From Paralichthys olivaceus (taxonomy: Eukaryota > Chordata > Actinopteri > Pleuronectiformes > Paralichthyidae), in contig NC_091104.1 of NCBI RefSeq assembly GCF_024713975.1, forward strand, positions 8,885,580 through 8,949,579: DNA of 64,000 bases, given 5' to 3'. Of this stretch, positions 10,330 to 22,117 are shown piece by piece. Within the stretch, counting starts at the first letter, position 1. Every line of letters begins with the position of its first letter. A program made the translations under genes and the position numbers. The notes below the pieces were generated by a model. The model was not told the origin of the DNA, ran no database searches, and saw nothing but the letters and a program-made list of their open reading frames with translations.

Positions 10330-11019
10330 CCTGATGCAGTTTTCTGTGCGAGCGTGTGAAAACTGCTCGGACTCTGTGTGAGGCAGGAGAACTTAAACTC
10401 TGGAGCAGCGATGCACAAAAGTCATGCAAACACACACCTGCGGATGTGAAACAGAAAAAGCAGAGTTCATCTCCCTCTGGATCATTCGACCATTTCAAAT
10501 CTGTCCATAGAAAACTTAAACATGTCTCACATGTTCTCCCAATGCCAACTCTATGGATTATTATTATTATTTATTTTAATTGTATTAGTTTTTCTAGGGT
10601 GAGGAAAATAAAATGCAAGAACAGCCCAGACATTCAACTTGCAGTTGAGCAGTTGAACTTATTCATATATTTAATTTACCAGCTTTTTTTATTTCATTTT
10701 ACAAAAATGATTCAAAGTTCTTCTCTCCAATGTCCTGTAGTTTCATGTCAAATAATCTCAGCCACATTGAATAATGATGTGAAGGGTCTCCTCAGTTTGC
10801 AGCTGGTTAAATGCTCATCAGTTGTGGAATCATCCTGTTTCATTGAATTTTGACATATATCAGAAAACAAAGCAAAATCATGAACGTTTTCAAGGTGGAT
10901 GTTATTTTTGTAATAATAAAATCCTTTAGATGACAGAGATTGTTTCTGCATCTGTTAACACAGATGACAGTTTGTCACTGACATGACTTTGTGCTTTGTG
11001 CTCACTGTTGTGTGAAGGA

Positions 11020-11096
11020 GGTTTTTGTACAGCGACTTAACAGACTTCTATCACTGTGGTACACGTTCGGCGGAGGCACCAAACTCATCATTCACA
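11020..11096 (+). CDS. JA1 joining segment with intact 23-RSS
   Basis: Nonamer GGTTTTTGT at 11020-11028, 23-bp spacer, heptamer CACTGTG at 11052-11058. J coding 11059-11096 encodes [12 protein letters not shown] with a GTAAGT donor. It splices to CA1 as IIH-S-GPMVRP. VA2 is 0.7 kb away in inverted orientation. Confidence 0.93.
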
Positions 11097-11599
11097 GTAA
11101 GTCTGGCTTCATGGTGGATCAAACTTTGCACATAATGTATTTCTCAATAGATAAATAAATGTGTCTCTATGTTTTATTACATCCGGTAGTTATCAGACAA
11201 CAATCATATTTGAAAGGGGAAAAAAAGTGAATATGAATTTCAGTCTGTTAATAAGCAACAACGATTAGAAGTTGAAAAGTTCAATCATGACTTTGCCAAA
11301 TTGAAACAATAGGTCTCTGAATTATGTCAGCACATGAAATGATTGTATTCTGAATGAGGATGCGAATGGACATTTTCTGTAGACGATGTAAAGAAGCTTG
11401 AATTAAGTTTATATCAAAGTTCAGCTCATTGGAAACTTGATTTTTTTAACCCTGCGTGTATAAAAATGACTGTTAAAGAGTTTCATACTCCAGATTTTCT
11501 TGATGGCTCTTGTCTCGGTTAAGATTCGATTAGGTAACGCTAAGATGAGATAAGATAAGTGACTCTCATCTTCTTGTGTGTCTCTACTCTCCCCTCCAG
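11097..11599 (+). other. JA1-CA1 intron
   Basis: A 503-bp AT-rich intron. About 50 bp before the acceptor is 'gatgagataagataagtgac', with two overlapping GATA motifs. These recur in all four JA-CA introns. Confidence 0.5.
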
Positions 11600-11919
11600 G
11601 TGGCCCCATGGTCAGGCCCTCGGTCTCTCTGCTTCCCCCTTCCTCTGAGCAGCTCTCTGGGGGCTCGGCCATGCTGGCCTGCCTGTTGACTGGCTACTCT
11701 CCTCAGGGAGCTGTGGTGAGCTGGGACGTGGACGGCACAGAGGTGACGGAGGGGGTCCTTACCAGCTCGGAGCAGGAGAAGAGCGGACGCTTCAGCAGCA
11801 GCAGCACCCTGACCCTGAGCCGGGAGCACTGGGAGACAGGGGAGCTGTACTCCTGCAGGGTCCTCCACCACGGACACAGTCAGACCCAGTCCCTCACCAG
11901 GAGCCAGTGTCAGGGCTAG
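11600..11919 (+). CDS. CA1 light-chain constant exon (L3/F-like)
   Basis: Constant exon of about 105 residues after a split Ser codon: GPMVRPSVSLLPPSSEQLSG, then MLACLLTGYSPQGAVVSW (disulfide Cys and the core Trp), SSSTLTLSREHW and LYSCRVLHHGH. It ends RSQCQG; the Cys near the end would bind the heavy chain. The acceptor is CCTCCAG. An AATAAA signal lies near 12080. The 'GYSPQGAxVSW' and 'LxRSxCQG' features recall teleost L3/F chains, not sigma or lambda. The isotype label is from memory. Confidence 0.95.
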
Positions 11920-12842
11920 AGGGGCCGACTGAAGCCCAGGACAGGAGCTCTGTCTGGGGGGAGGGGGCAGGAGAAGCAGACCTGCAGCTCTGATCAAATA
12001 TGAGTTTGGATGTTTGTAGAGGTTTGTTCTGTGTGGAGCTCAACTTTAATAACTGTCACGCTCACAAATGAGGTTTTGCTAATAAAGTTTGTATTGATGC
12101 ATAACACCAAAGTGTTTGGTCTTTAATCTTTTTACATGGTTTTAAATCTTCACTTGATGCTCCTCCTCTGGGCAGATATCTTGGAATTTAAATCGGTTGG
12201 TAAAAATAAAAGTTACTACTTCTTTTAATTGGTAAGAACAATGATGACATATTAGTGATCGTTTTATCAAGATTGGAAACATGCTTCCTTTTCAGCGAAG
12301 CAAAACCAATGATAGAAATAACTAACGGCCAATATTTGTCTGTCAATGTGACTGTTAATGTAATCATTAGATCTTATTAAATCTCATTTTCAAATGATTC
12401 CTCTAAAACTCAACTCAACTAATCATCATTGAATAAAACTGTGTGTCACAACAAATCGGTGTCTTTTTTTTTGCTTTCAACATTTTACACATTGCAAAAC
12501 CTCCATTCTTAATCATTCCAGTGTCAGAAAGTGCAGGAGATGGTTTCAGTTGTGTCACTTCTCTGCACGTCAGTGGAGATACAACATATCAAGCATTAAA
12601 ACATTGATTTCAAAATCTAGAACAAGAAACTGGAGCTTTTGGTTTGGACTGATGTAAGGTGCCAGGTTATGTCAGTAGCTTCAGAGAGGGAACTGAATGA
12701 GGAGAATACAAAATGAGAAGTGTGTGTGGGCTTTGTTTCAGTAAAGATTCTTCTGCTTGAAGACTCGTGTGTTGTGTTCACTGGACCAGTTATTCTCTGT
12801 GCAGCTGCAGTGGACCAGTTTCACTTCAGTCAAACTGAGGGA
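11920..12842. other. CA1 3' region and spacer to VA3
   Basis: 3' UTR and AT-rich spacer. The part from about 12609 is homologous to the left edge of the array (about 4127). No gene seen. Confidence 0.6.
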
Positions 12843-12870
12843 GGTTTTTGTACGACTCTAAATCACTGTG

Positions 12871-13324
12871 TGAACACTCCACTGCCATGATCACCGAAAC
12901 AGTAATAATCTCCAACATCTTCAGCCTGAACACCACTGATAGTTAAGGTGTAACTAGAACCAGATCTACTGCCACTGAATCGAGACGGAGTTCCTGAATT
13001 AAGAGTTGATGCTCTGTATATAAGAAGCTTGGGAGCCTGTCCAGGTTTCTGAAGGTACCAACTGAGATCAGCACCAATATCTGAACTCCCTCTGGCTCCG
13101 ATGTTCACAGTCCCTCCAAGTCTAACAGACTTGACTGTGTCGGTCTGAGTCAGAAATTTGTTGGCAGCAGACTCTGAAATCAGAAATGAATGAAAGAGCA
13201 TCAGAGGAAAGAGTTCCAACAGCCTGTGGAGGAAAATAAAGACAACACATTAACACCATGTTCAAAATCTCTCACCCTGACTCAGAAAAACCATCATGAC
13301 ACTCAGAGTTACTGTCAACATCAT
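12871..13324 (-). CDS. IGL variable segment VA3 (family A)
   Basis: Leader exon 13276-13324, V exon 12871-13173, RSS 12843-12870 intact. It opens [13 protein letters not shown]1 is SDIGAD, CDR2 RAS, CDR3 end FGDHGSGVF. The Cys23 site is Ala. The CDR3 end is shared with VA8 and, at DNA level, with VB1. It lies between CA1 and VB2 and could join JA1 on its left or JB2 on its right. Confidence 0.93.
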
Positions 13325-14152
13325 CCTGATGCAGTTTTCTGTGCGAGTGCGTGAAAACTGCTCGGACTCTGTGTGACTTTAACTCTGAGGAGCAGCGATG
13401 CAAACAATTCATGCAAAATACATTTGAGTACACCTGTCTTGATGAAACCCAGAGGAAGAGGTGAGGTTGAGTGAGAACATGTGGACATCACATGAAGGAA
13501 CTTTCACTTCTGGTTCTGACTTTGAAACGTTCTGGTCTGCACACATGGGAGAAGTTTGTCTTCAAGGCTTTTTACCAGAAAACCTTTGAATGTGATTGTT
13601 GTTCATGGACTCTTTCATCCCAAAACACCAAATGTATCAAAATCGAACCAAGTGATTTTGTTTCCTCAACTGAATCAAAGTGTGACTGAAAACTGAAGCC
13701 AGCAGCTCCTCTGGGAGTAACTGTCTCTTCATGTCTATAAGTAGATGCACACTGCCCTCTGCTGACACTTCACCATCATCAATAACTCCATCATGGTTGA
13801 GACTGATTTGGTTTTCTGTCCTTGTTCAATCTCTCATCACCGTGTACATCAGTCATTTCATTCAGCTCTGATATCAGGGAAAGAAGTCAGTAAGTACACG
13901 TCATCTAACCTCAGTGACCCCAGACCTCTGTTTTATTGAAGTACTCTCCCCCTCTGAGAATACTCTGAGTATCAATAAGACTTCATGTGACAGTGAAGTC
14001 TACGAGTATCAGTCTCATTTGATTGCTCTGTAAAAAACTAAAGTTTAACATGTACAGTTCCAATAAAACTGAGCAAAGTGCGTCTGCTAATGAAGATAAA
14101 ACCATGTGAATAAAAAGAGCTGCAAAATGCATCATGAGGCCTAAAGAGACCT

Positions 14153-14495
14153 TAGTTAGACAGACTGTCTATATGAACACAGTCTGGTTGCTATATAATG
14201 ATATATAAGGTCTATATAGATATACATGCAATCTGTTGACTAAATAATATATTTATCATATAATCTATGTTTAATATAATAATATATGATTCACATATGT
14301 ATATACATTCTACATAAAGATGTTGACAGTCTATATGAAATATGTAGAATATATAGACTATCACTATAAATAAATGTCTTTAAAAACTGTTTATACAAAG
14401 ATAAAGTCCACAAACAATGTATATAATGATTGTATACAACCTATGGAATGCACTTTGCTCTATAAAGGATTCTTGAATATACTACAAATACATCA
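14153..14495. repeat. AT-rich satellite-like block, unit 2
   Basis: Copy of the block described at 5528, between VA3 and VB2. Confidence 0.65.
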
Positions 14496-14852
14496 TGAAT
14501 GTATTGACTGTAATTACTGCACTTGAGAAAAATCTATTTTGTACATATTTAGAAATATCCCACTGACACTCCTGTGGAAAATCAGAGAATAAGTAAAGCT
14601 TGTGGTAAAATGATATTCAAATATTACAAACTGGTCATTCATTTGTAGTAATAAATGGATGTAGTCAGTAAAAGCAACTTTTTAAGAGTTTCATCTTAGG
14701 TCTGAAAGTGTGTGATTGTGAATGTTGTGCTTGGTGAGGTTCCTGTCAGTCTCTGTGTTCACTGGTCTGTGTCACACTCTCTTCCTGCTGTAACAGCTCA
14801 GTGTCTCTGCCTCTGACTGAGGGAGGTTTTTGTACGACTGTGATTCACTGTG

Positions 14853-15321
14853 TCAACACACTCGCTCCATTTATTACATGGCCACTGAAACAGTAGTAAA
14901 CTGCTGCATCTTCACTCTGAACTCCACTGATGGTCAAAGAGAAGTCAGAGCTGCTTCCACCGCCACTAAATCGAGCTGGTGCTCCTGAATGTCTATTGGT
15001 CGCTCTGTATATTAGGAGCTTTGGAGTCTGTCCAGGTTTCTGCTGGTACCAGGACATACATGGTTGACTATAACACGTTCCAACATTGGAATCGGTTTTA
15101 CAGGTCAGAGTGACAGTGGATCCTGGAGTAATGGTCACGACTGGAGGCTGAGTCACAGTCACCTGGCCGCTGCATCCTGCAGACAAACACAAATCATACA
15201 AGTCTCAGCGGAGGTGAAGAGAGAGAACAGGCAGCGCATCACGTCTGAAATGTTGCTGAGTGACTGAACCTGTGAAGCTGCAGCAGGCCAGCGTCCAGAT
15301 GAGGAGGGCGATGAGAGTCAT
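14853..15321 (-). CDS. IGL variable segment VB2 (family B)
   Basis: Leader exon 15270-15321, V exon 14853-15176, RSS 14825-14852. CDR1 has the Cys pair (GTCYSQPC). Framework 3 reads SEDAAVYYC and CDR3 ends [11 protein letters not shown]. With VB7 it is one of only two VB copies that keep this framework-3 end; other VB copies read SEDVGDYYC as VA genes do. It also carries GGGSS in place of GSGSS. Confidence 0.95.
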
Positions 15322-15921
15322 GGTGGTTGTGGTCGACTGACGGGTCTGAGTCCTGCAGAGCTGAAGTCACAGGACTATAAAGCTTCTCGGTTCAGTGGAG
15401 GATCAGCTGACGATGCAAAGCCTCATCTCTATGGAAATGATTCCTCTGCTCTGAACGGACTGAAGGTGACGTGGGACACAAACTCAGGAGCGTTACTGTT
15501 TGGATTTACACTAAATATGAAGAAGCACAATTGAGGGTCGTCAGCATCTGGATTCAAATTGTGTCACTTTCATTGATGCAAATATGTTTATTTCATTCCC
15601 TTGAATTACAGAGTGAGTAGAAGTACAATAGAACTTTAAAAGCTTTTTGTTTAAATTGTGTTTTTCAAATTCTGTTGAGGTTTCCTGTTTGTTTTACAGA
15701 TTTTAAATGATGTTAAACTATTTTGAAGTATTAATTTATGACAAAGTTAAATCAACTGTTTGTGTCTCAATGTTTAAAAGTAACAAAAATGATTGAAATT
15801 ATTTCAAATCATGATGAAATGTCAAGCCACATTAGCTCAATATAAATATGAAGTGTCAATTGTGTAGTTTTACCATAAAAAGTGAATCTTCAGTGGACAG
15901 ACTGTTGTTCACGGTGCAGGA

Positions 15922-15998
15922 GGTTTTTGTACGAGCACCTAATGAGTCTGTATCACTGTGGTGGACTTTCGGTGGAGGAACCAAACTCGTCAGTGACT
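15922..15998 (+). CDS. JB2 joining segment with 23-RSS
   Basis: Nonamer 15922-15930, 23-bp spacer, heptamer 15954-15960, J 15961-15998 encoding [12 protein letters not shown]. The first residue is Trp where JB1 has Tyr. Confidence 0.93.
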
Positions 15999-16779
15999 GT
16001 AAGTACCAGAGATTTTGACTTTGTGCAATAATAACTTTGATCTAATAATGAAGAAGAATTTGATCAAGTTCAGAGATTGACTGGCTGATAATTTTGTTGA
16101 GTTTTGATCAATCAAAGTTAATCTCATATCCTGAGAAAAAGAAATGCTGATCAATATTTATTGATTGTAATGAATTTCTGTAGATTATTACATTTATAGA
16201 AACATACAAAAACAAATGTTTCATCTATTTTCATGTTCACTAATGATTCGAATTCACATGTGTAGAACATTTTAAAATAGAATTTGCTCAAGCTTCAAAC
16301 TGAATCACAAAGTGTTTCAAATGTTTACTTTGAAATGATCAAACATATTCTGGCACAAAAATCTGAGGTTGAACACAAACAGGATTTTATCAGTAAATGC
16401 AGCTCAGCTTTGTGTTCACGGTTCATGTGGTGAAAAGGAAGTGAAAGAAACAGACGACAACGGTTTGAACTGTTTTCACACCAGTGTTTCAGCTCTGTGA
16501 CTTTAAACAGAAGAAAATCATCTCAGGGACGAGTTCTTCACTGTCACACGTTGAGAAACAGACATGAAGACGTCATCAATAATCATCAATAATCATTATC
16601 AGTGAACCTTCTCAGCCACATTGACACTTGAACCCTGCGGCTGATGGTCTGACACTGAGTGAAGATGTTAAACAGTAGAAGTTCTTCTGTTTTATTTTAT
16701 AACGTGCAAGAAATCACCTGGACGTCATTTTGCTTCATCCTCATCCCTTTGTCTTTTCTCCCCCCTCTCTCTCCTCCAG

Positions 16780-17102
16780 TGGGTGTGGTGCGGCCCACCC
16801 TGACCGTGCTCCCCCCCTCCAGTGCAGAGCTGCAGCAGGGCAGTGCCACTCTGGTGTGTCTGGCCAGCGGGGGCTTCCCCTCGGCCTGGAGCCTGGGCTG
16901 GAAGGTGGGGGGCAGCAGCAGCTCCTCGGGGGCGTCTCACAGCCCAGAGGTCCTGGGGAAGGACGGCCACTACAGCTGGAGCAGCACCCTGAGCCTCCCT
17001 GTGGAGCAGTGGAGCAAGGCGGCCTCAGTGAGCTGTGAGGCCAGTCTGAACGGACAGAGCCCTGTCACTCAAACCCTGGACCCTGACCGCTGCTCGGAGT
17101 AG
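16780..17102 (+). CDS. CB2 light-chain constant exon
   Basis: Open, with both disulfide cysteines, and ends DPDRCSE. It carries SHSPEV. A silent difference (ACCGTGCTC) is shared with CB6 only. AATAAA follows near 17247. Confidence 0.96.
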
Positions 17103-17860
17103 AGAGACGACAGGATGGAGTCATTGTGCTCTACTGTGGGTCTGTTTGATTTACGTGTGTTCTACTGCAGCTCTGCACGTCTTCATATCTTTGCTTCAAC
17201 ATATTATCACAGTTCAATGTTGTATTGTGCTACTTTTTAAACAAGAATAAATATTTCATGTCATATGTCATTTGTTTTTCACATTTCTATTCTTACTTTA
17301 CTGAAATAAAAGAAATCATCACTAACATCTGCTTCTGTTTTGTTTCTTCTGCAAGATATTAATGTAAAAGATCTAATTTCTCTTGTGTGGATCTGCATGA
17401 AAACCATGTTCCTCACTTCTGAGATGAACAATTCACTTCATTCAAATGATGAAAATCACATATTTCATTAGTTTGTAGGACTTTCCTCATAATTCATATT
17501 ATTGTCAACAAAAGTGTCACAAGTAAAAACTTCAAATGAAACCTGAGAAGTTAGAGGGAGATGACACATTTAGCATAAGAGTTATTTAGATATTTAGTTC
17601 CATCCATGTTCTGATGTGTGAGTGCTTAATGGTAAAACACCTTTGAATGTGTGATTATAATATTCATCATATCACTATTTAATAAAGTCAGAGTAGCTTC
17701 AGAGATGGAACTGAATGAGGAGAATACAAAACGAGAAGTGTGTGTGGGCTTTGTTTCAGTTAAGATTCTTCTGCTTGAAGACTCGTGTGTTGTGTTCACT
17801 GGACCAGTTATTCTCTGTGCAGCTGCAGTGGACCAGTTTCACTTCAGTCAAACTGAGGGA
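17103..17860. other. CB2 3' region and short-unit deletion junction
   Basis: The 3' UTR and spacer run into the junction 'aataaagt|cagagtagcttc' near 17688. Here the VA-JA-CA block of long units is missing. A kappaB-like AGGACTTTCC lies near 17476. Confidence 0.7.
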
Positions 17861-17888
17861 GGTTTTTGTACGACTCTAAATCACTGTG

Positions 17889-18342
17889 TGAACGTGTTAC
17901 CGCTATGATAGCCGAGACAGTAATAATCTCCAACATCTTCAGCCTGAACACCACTGATAGTTAAGGTGTAACTAGAACCAGAGCTACTGCCACTGAATCG
18001 AGACGGAGTTCCTGAATAACGAGTTGATGCTTTGTATATAAGAAGCTTGGGAGCCTGTCCAGGTTTCTGAAGGTACCAACTGAGATCATCCTCAATATCT
18101 GAACTCCCTCTGGCTCCGATGTTCACAGTCCCTCCAAGACTAACAGACTTGACTGTGTCGGTCTGAGTCAGAAATTTGTTGGCAGCAGACTCTGAAATCA
18201 GAAATGAATGAAAGAGCATCAGAGGAAAGAGTTCCAACAGCCTGTGGAGGAAAATAAAGACAACACATTAACACCATGTTCAAAATCTCTCACCCTGACT
18301 CAGAAAAACCATCATGACACTCAGAGTTACTGTCAACATCAT
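17889..18342 (-). CDS. IGL variable segment VA4 (family A)
   Basis: Leader exon 18294-18342, V exon 17889-18191, RSS 17861-17888. CDR1 is SDIEDD, CDR2 KAS, CDR3 end LGYHSGNTF. Framework 3 has SSSGSS where others have SRSGSS, shared with VA9 and VA12. The Cys23 site is Ala. No JA is adjacent; the nearest J segments are JB2 and JB3. Confidence 0.93.
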
Positions 18343-19166
18343 CCTGATGCAGTTTTCTGTGCGAGTGCGTGAAAACGGTTCAGACTCTGTGAGACTTTAA
18401 CTCTGAGGAGCAGCGATGCATACAATTCATGCAAAATACATTTGAGTACACCTGTCTTGATGAAACCCAGAGGAAGAGGTGAGGTTGAGTGAGAACATGT
18501 GGACATCACATGAAGGAACTTTCACTTCTGGTTCTGACTTTGAAACGTTCTGGTCTGCACACATGGGAGAAGTTTGTCTTCAAGGCTTTTTACCAGAAAA
18601 CCTTTGAATGTGATTGTTGTTCATGGACTCTTTCATCCCAAAACACCAAATGTATCAAAATCGAACCAAGTGATTTTGTTTCCTCAACTGAATCAAAGTG
18701 TGACTGAAAACTGAAGCCAGCAGCTCCTCTGGGAGTAACTGTCTCTTCATGTCTATAAGTAGATGCACACTGCCCTCTGCTGACACTTCACCATCATCAA
18801 TAACTCCATCATGGTTGAGACTGATTTGGTTTTCTGTCCTTGTTCAATCTTTCATCACCGTGTACATCAGTCATTTCATTCAGCTCTGATATCAGGGAAA
18901 GAAGTCAGTAAGTACACGTCATCTAACCTCAGTGACCCCAGACCTCTGTTTTATTGAAGTACTCTCCCCCTCTGAGAATACTCTGAGTATCAATAAGACT
19001 TGATGTGACAGTGAAGTCTACGAGTATCAGTCTCATTTGATTGCTCTGTAAAAAACTAAAGTTTAACATGTACAGTTCCAATAAAACTGAGCAAAGTGCG
19101 TCTGCTAATGAAGATAAAACCATGTGAATAAAAAGAGCTGCAAAATGCATCATGAGGCCTAAAGAG

Positions 19167-19515
19167 ACCTTAGTTAGATAGACTGTCTATATGAACACAG
19201 TCTGGTTGCTATATAATGATATATAAGGTCTATATAGATATACATGCAATCTGTTGACTAAATAATATATTTCTCATATAATCTATGTTTAATATAATAA
19301 TATATGATTCACATATGTATATACAGTCTACATAAAGATGTTGACAGTCTATATGAAATATGTAGAATATATAGACTATCACTATAAATAAATGTCTTTA
19401 AAAACTGTTTATACAAAGATAAAGTCCACAAACAATGTATATAATGATTGTATACAACTTATGGAATGCACCTTGCTCTATATAGGATTCTTGAATATAC
19501 TACAAATACATCATG
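19167..19515. repeat. AT-rich satellite-like block, unit 3
   Basis: Copy of the block described at 5528, between VA4 and VB3. Confidence 0.65.
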
Positions 19516-19870
19516 AATGTATTGACTGTAATTACTGCACTTGAGAAATATCTATTTTGTACATATTTAGAAATATCCCACTGACACTCCTGTGGAAAAT
19601 CAGAGAATAAGTAAAGCTTGTGGTAAAATGATATTCAAATATTACAAACTGGTCATTCATTTGTAGTAATAAATGGATGTAGTCAGTAAAAGCAACTTTT
19701 TAAGAGTTTCATCTTAGGTCTGAAAGTGTGTGATTGTGAATGTTGTGCTTGGTGAGGTTCCTGTCAGTCTCTGTGTTCACTGGTCTGTGTCACACTCTCT
19801 TCCTGCTGTAACAGCTCAGTGTCTCTGCCTCTGACTGAGGGAGGTTTTTGTACGACTCTAAATCACTGTG

Positions 19871-20342
19871 TCAACACACTCTGTCCATTTATTACATGGC
19901 CACTGTGACAGTAATAATCTCCAACATCTTCACTCTGAACTCCACTGATGGTCAAAGAGAAGTCAGAGCTGCTTCCACTGCCACTAAACCGAGCTGGTGC
20001 TCCTGAATGTCTATTGGTCGCTCTGTATATTAGGAGCTTTGGAGTCTGTCCAGGTTTCTGCTGGTACCAGTACATACATGGTTCACTATTACTACACGTT
20101 CCAACACTGGGGTTGGTTTTACAGGTCAGAGTGACAGTGGATCCTGGAGTAATGGTCACGACTGGAGGCTGAGTCACAGTCACCTGGCCGCTGCATCCTG
20201 CAGACAAACACAAATCATACAAGTCTCAGCGGAGGTGAAGAGAGAGAACAGGCAGCGCATCACGTCTGAAATGTTGCTGAGTGACTGAACCTGTGAAGCT
20301 GCAGCAGGCCAGCGTCCAGATGAGGAGGGCGATGAGAGTCAT
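19871..20342 (-). CDS. IGL variable segment VB3 (family B) with VA-type RSS spacer
   Basis: Leader exon 20291-20342, V exon 19871-20197. CDR1 is one residue longer (GTCSNSEPC) and still carries the Cys pair; it reads CMYWYQQ. CDR3 ends [11 protein letters not shown]. The RSS (19843-19870) has the spacer acgactctaaat, identical to VA genes. All other VB copies have acgactgtgatt. This suggests a conversion tract from a VA gene. Confidence 0.95.
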
Positions 20343-20942
20343 GGTGGTTGTGGTCGACTGACGGGTCTGAGTCCTGCAGAGCTGAAGTCACAGGACTATA
20401 AAGCTTCTCGGTTCAGTGGAGGATCAGCTGACGATGCAAAGCCTCATCTCTATGGAAATGATTCCTCTGCTCTGAGCGGACTGAAGGTGACGTGGGACAC
20501 AAACTCAGGAGCGTTACTGTTTGGATTTACACTAAATATGAAGAAGCACAATTGAGGGTCGTCAGCATCTGGATTCAAATTGTGTCACTTTCATTGATGC
20601 AAATATGTTTATTTTATTCCCTTGAATTACAGAGTGAGTAGAAGTACAATAGAACTTTAAAAGCTTTTTGTTTAAATTGTGTTTTTCAAATTCTGTTGAG
20701 GTTTCCTGTTTGTTTTACAGATTTTAAATGATGTTAAACTATTTTGAGATATTAATTTATGACAAAGTTAAATCAACTGTTTGTGTCTCAATGTTTAAAA
20801 GTAACAAAAATGATTGAAATTATTTCAAATCATGATGAAATGTCAAGCCACATTAGCTCAATATAAATATGAAGTGTCAATTGTGTAGTTTTACCATAAA
20901 AAGTGAATCTTCAGTGGACAGACTGTTGTTCATGGTGCAGGA

Positions 20943-21019
20943 GGTTTTTGTACGAGCACCTAATGAGTCTGTATCACTGTGGCTCACTTTCGGTGGAGGA
21001 ACCAAACTCGTCAGTGACT
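20943..21019 (+). CDS. JB3 joining segment with 23-RSS
   Basis: Nonamer 20943-20951, heptamer 20975-20981, J 20982-21019 encoding [12 protein letters not shown] (Leu first). GTAAGT donor. Confidence 0.93.
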
Positions 21020-21794
21020 GTAAGTACCAGAGATTTTGACTTTGTGCAATAATAACTTTGATCTAATAATGAAGAAGAATTTGATCAAGTTCAGAGATTG
21101 ACTGGCTGATAATTTTGTTGAGTTTTGATCAATCAAAGTTAATCTCATATCCTGAGAAAAAGAATTGCTGATCAATATTTATTGATTGTAATGAATTTCT
21201 GTAGATTATTACATTTATAGAAACATACAAAAACAAATGTTTCATCTATTTTCATGTTCAATAATGATTTGAATGTGTAGAACATTTTAAAATAGAATTT
21301 GCTCAAGCTTCAAACTGAATCACAAAGTGTTTCAAATGTTTACTTTGAAATGATCAAACATATTCTGGCACAAAAATCTGATGTTGAACACAAACAGGAT
21401 TTTATCAGTAAATGCAGCTCAGCTTTGTGTTCACGGTTCATGTGGTGAAAAGGAAGTGAAAGAAACAGACGACAACGGTTTGAACTGTTTTCACACCAGT
21501 GTTTCAGCTCTGTGACTTTAAACAGAAGAAAATCATCTCAGGGACGAGTTCTTCACTGTCACACGTTGAGAAACAGACATGAAGACGTCATCAATAATCA
21601 TCAATAATCATTATCAGTGAACCTTCTCAGCCACATTGACACTTGAACCCTGCGGCTGATGGTCTGACACTGAGTGAAGATGTTAAACAGTAGAAGTTCT
21701 TCTGTTTTATTTTATAACGTGCAAGAAATCACCTGGACGTCATTTTGCTTCATCCTCATCCCTTTGTCTTTTCTCCCCCCTCTCTCTCCTCCAG

Positions 21795-22117
21795 TGGGTG
21801 TGGTGCGGCCCACCCTGACCGTCCTCCCCCCCTCCAGTGCAGAGCTGCAGCAGGGCAGTGCCACTCTGGTGTGTCTGGCCAGCGGGGGCTTCCCCTCGGC
21901 CTGGAGCCTGGGCTGGAAGGTGGGGGGCAGCAGCAGCTCCTCGGGGGCGTCTCACAGCCTAGAGGTCCTGGGGAAGGACGGCCACTACAGCTGGAGCAGC
22001 ACCCTGAGCCTCCCTGTGGAGCAGTGGAGCAAGGCGGCCTCAGTGAGCTGTGAGGCCAGTCTGAACGGACAGAGCCCTGTCACTCAAACCCTGGACCCTG
22101 ACCGCTGCTCGGAGTAG
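21795..22117 (+). CDS. CB3 light-chain constant exon
   Basis: Open constant exon, carrying the SHSLEV variant shared with CB1. The disulfide and terminal cysteines are intact. AATAAA near 22262. Confidence 0.96.

Noticed and set aside
10356-10853. 165-codon open frame repeated in four long units (also 24001, 32244, 50781)
   Set aside because: It lies in the VA-JA spacer, has no recognisable domain, and stays open in all four copies because those are recent duplicates. It overlaps the VA promoter.
11600-11919. CA as a sigma (L2) or lambda constant domain
   Set aside because: The V 12-RSS and J 23-RSS arrangement, GYSPQGAVVSW and terminal RSQCQG fit kappa-like L3/F better from memory. The call stays tentative.
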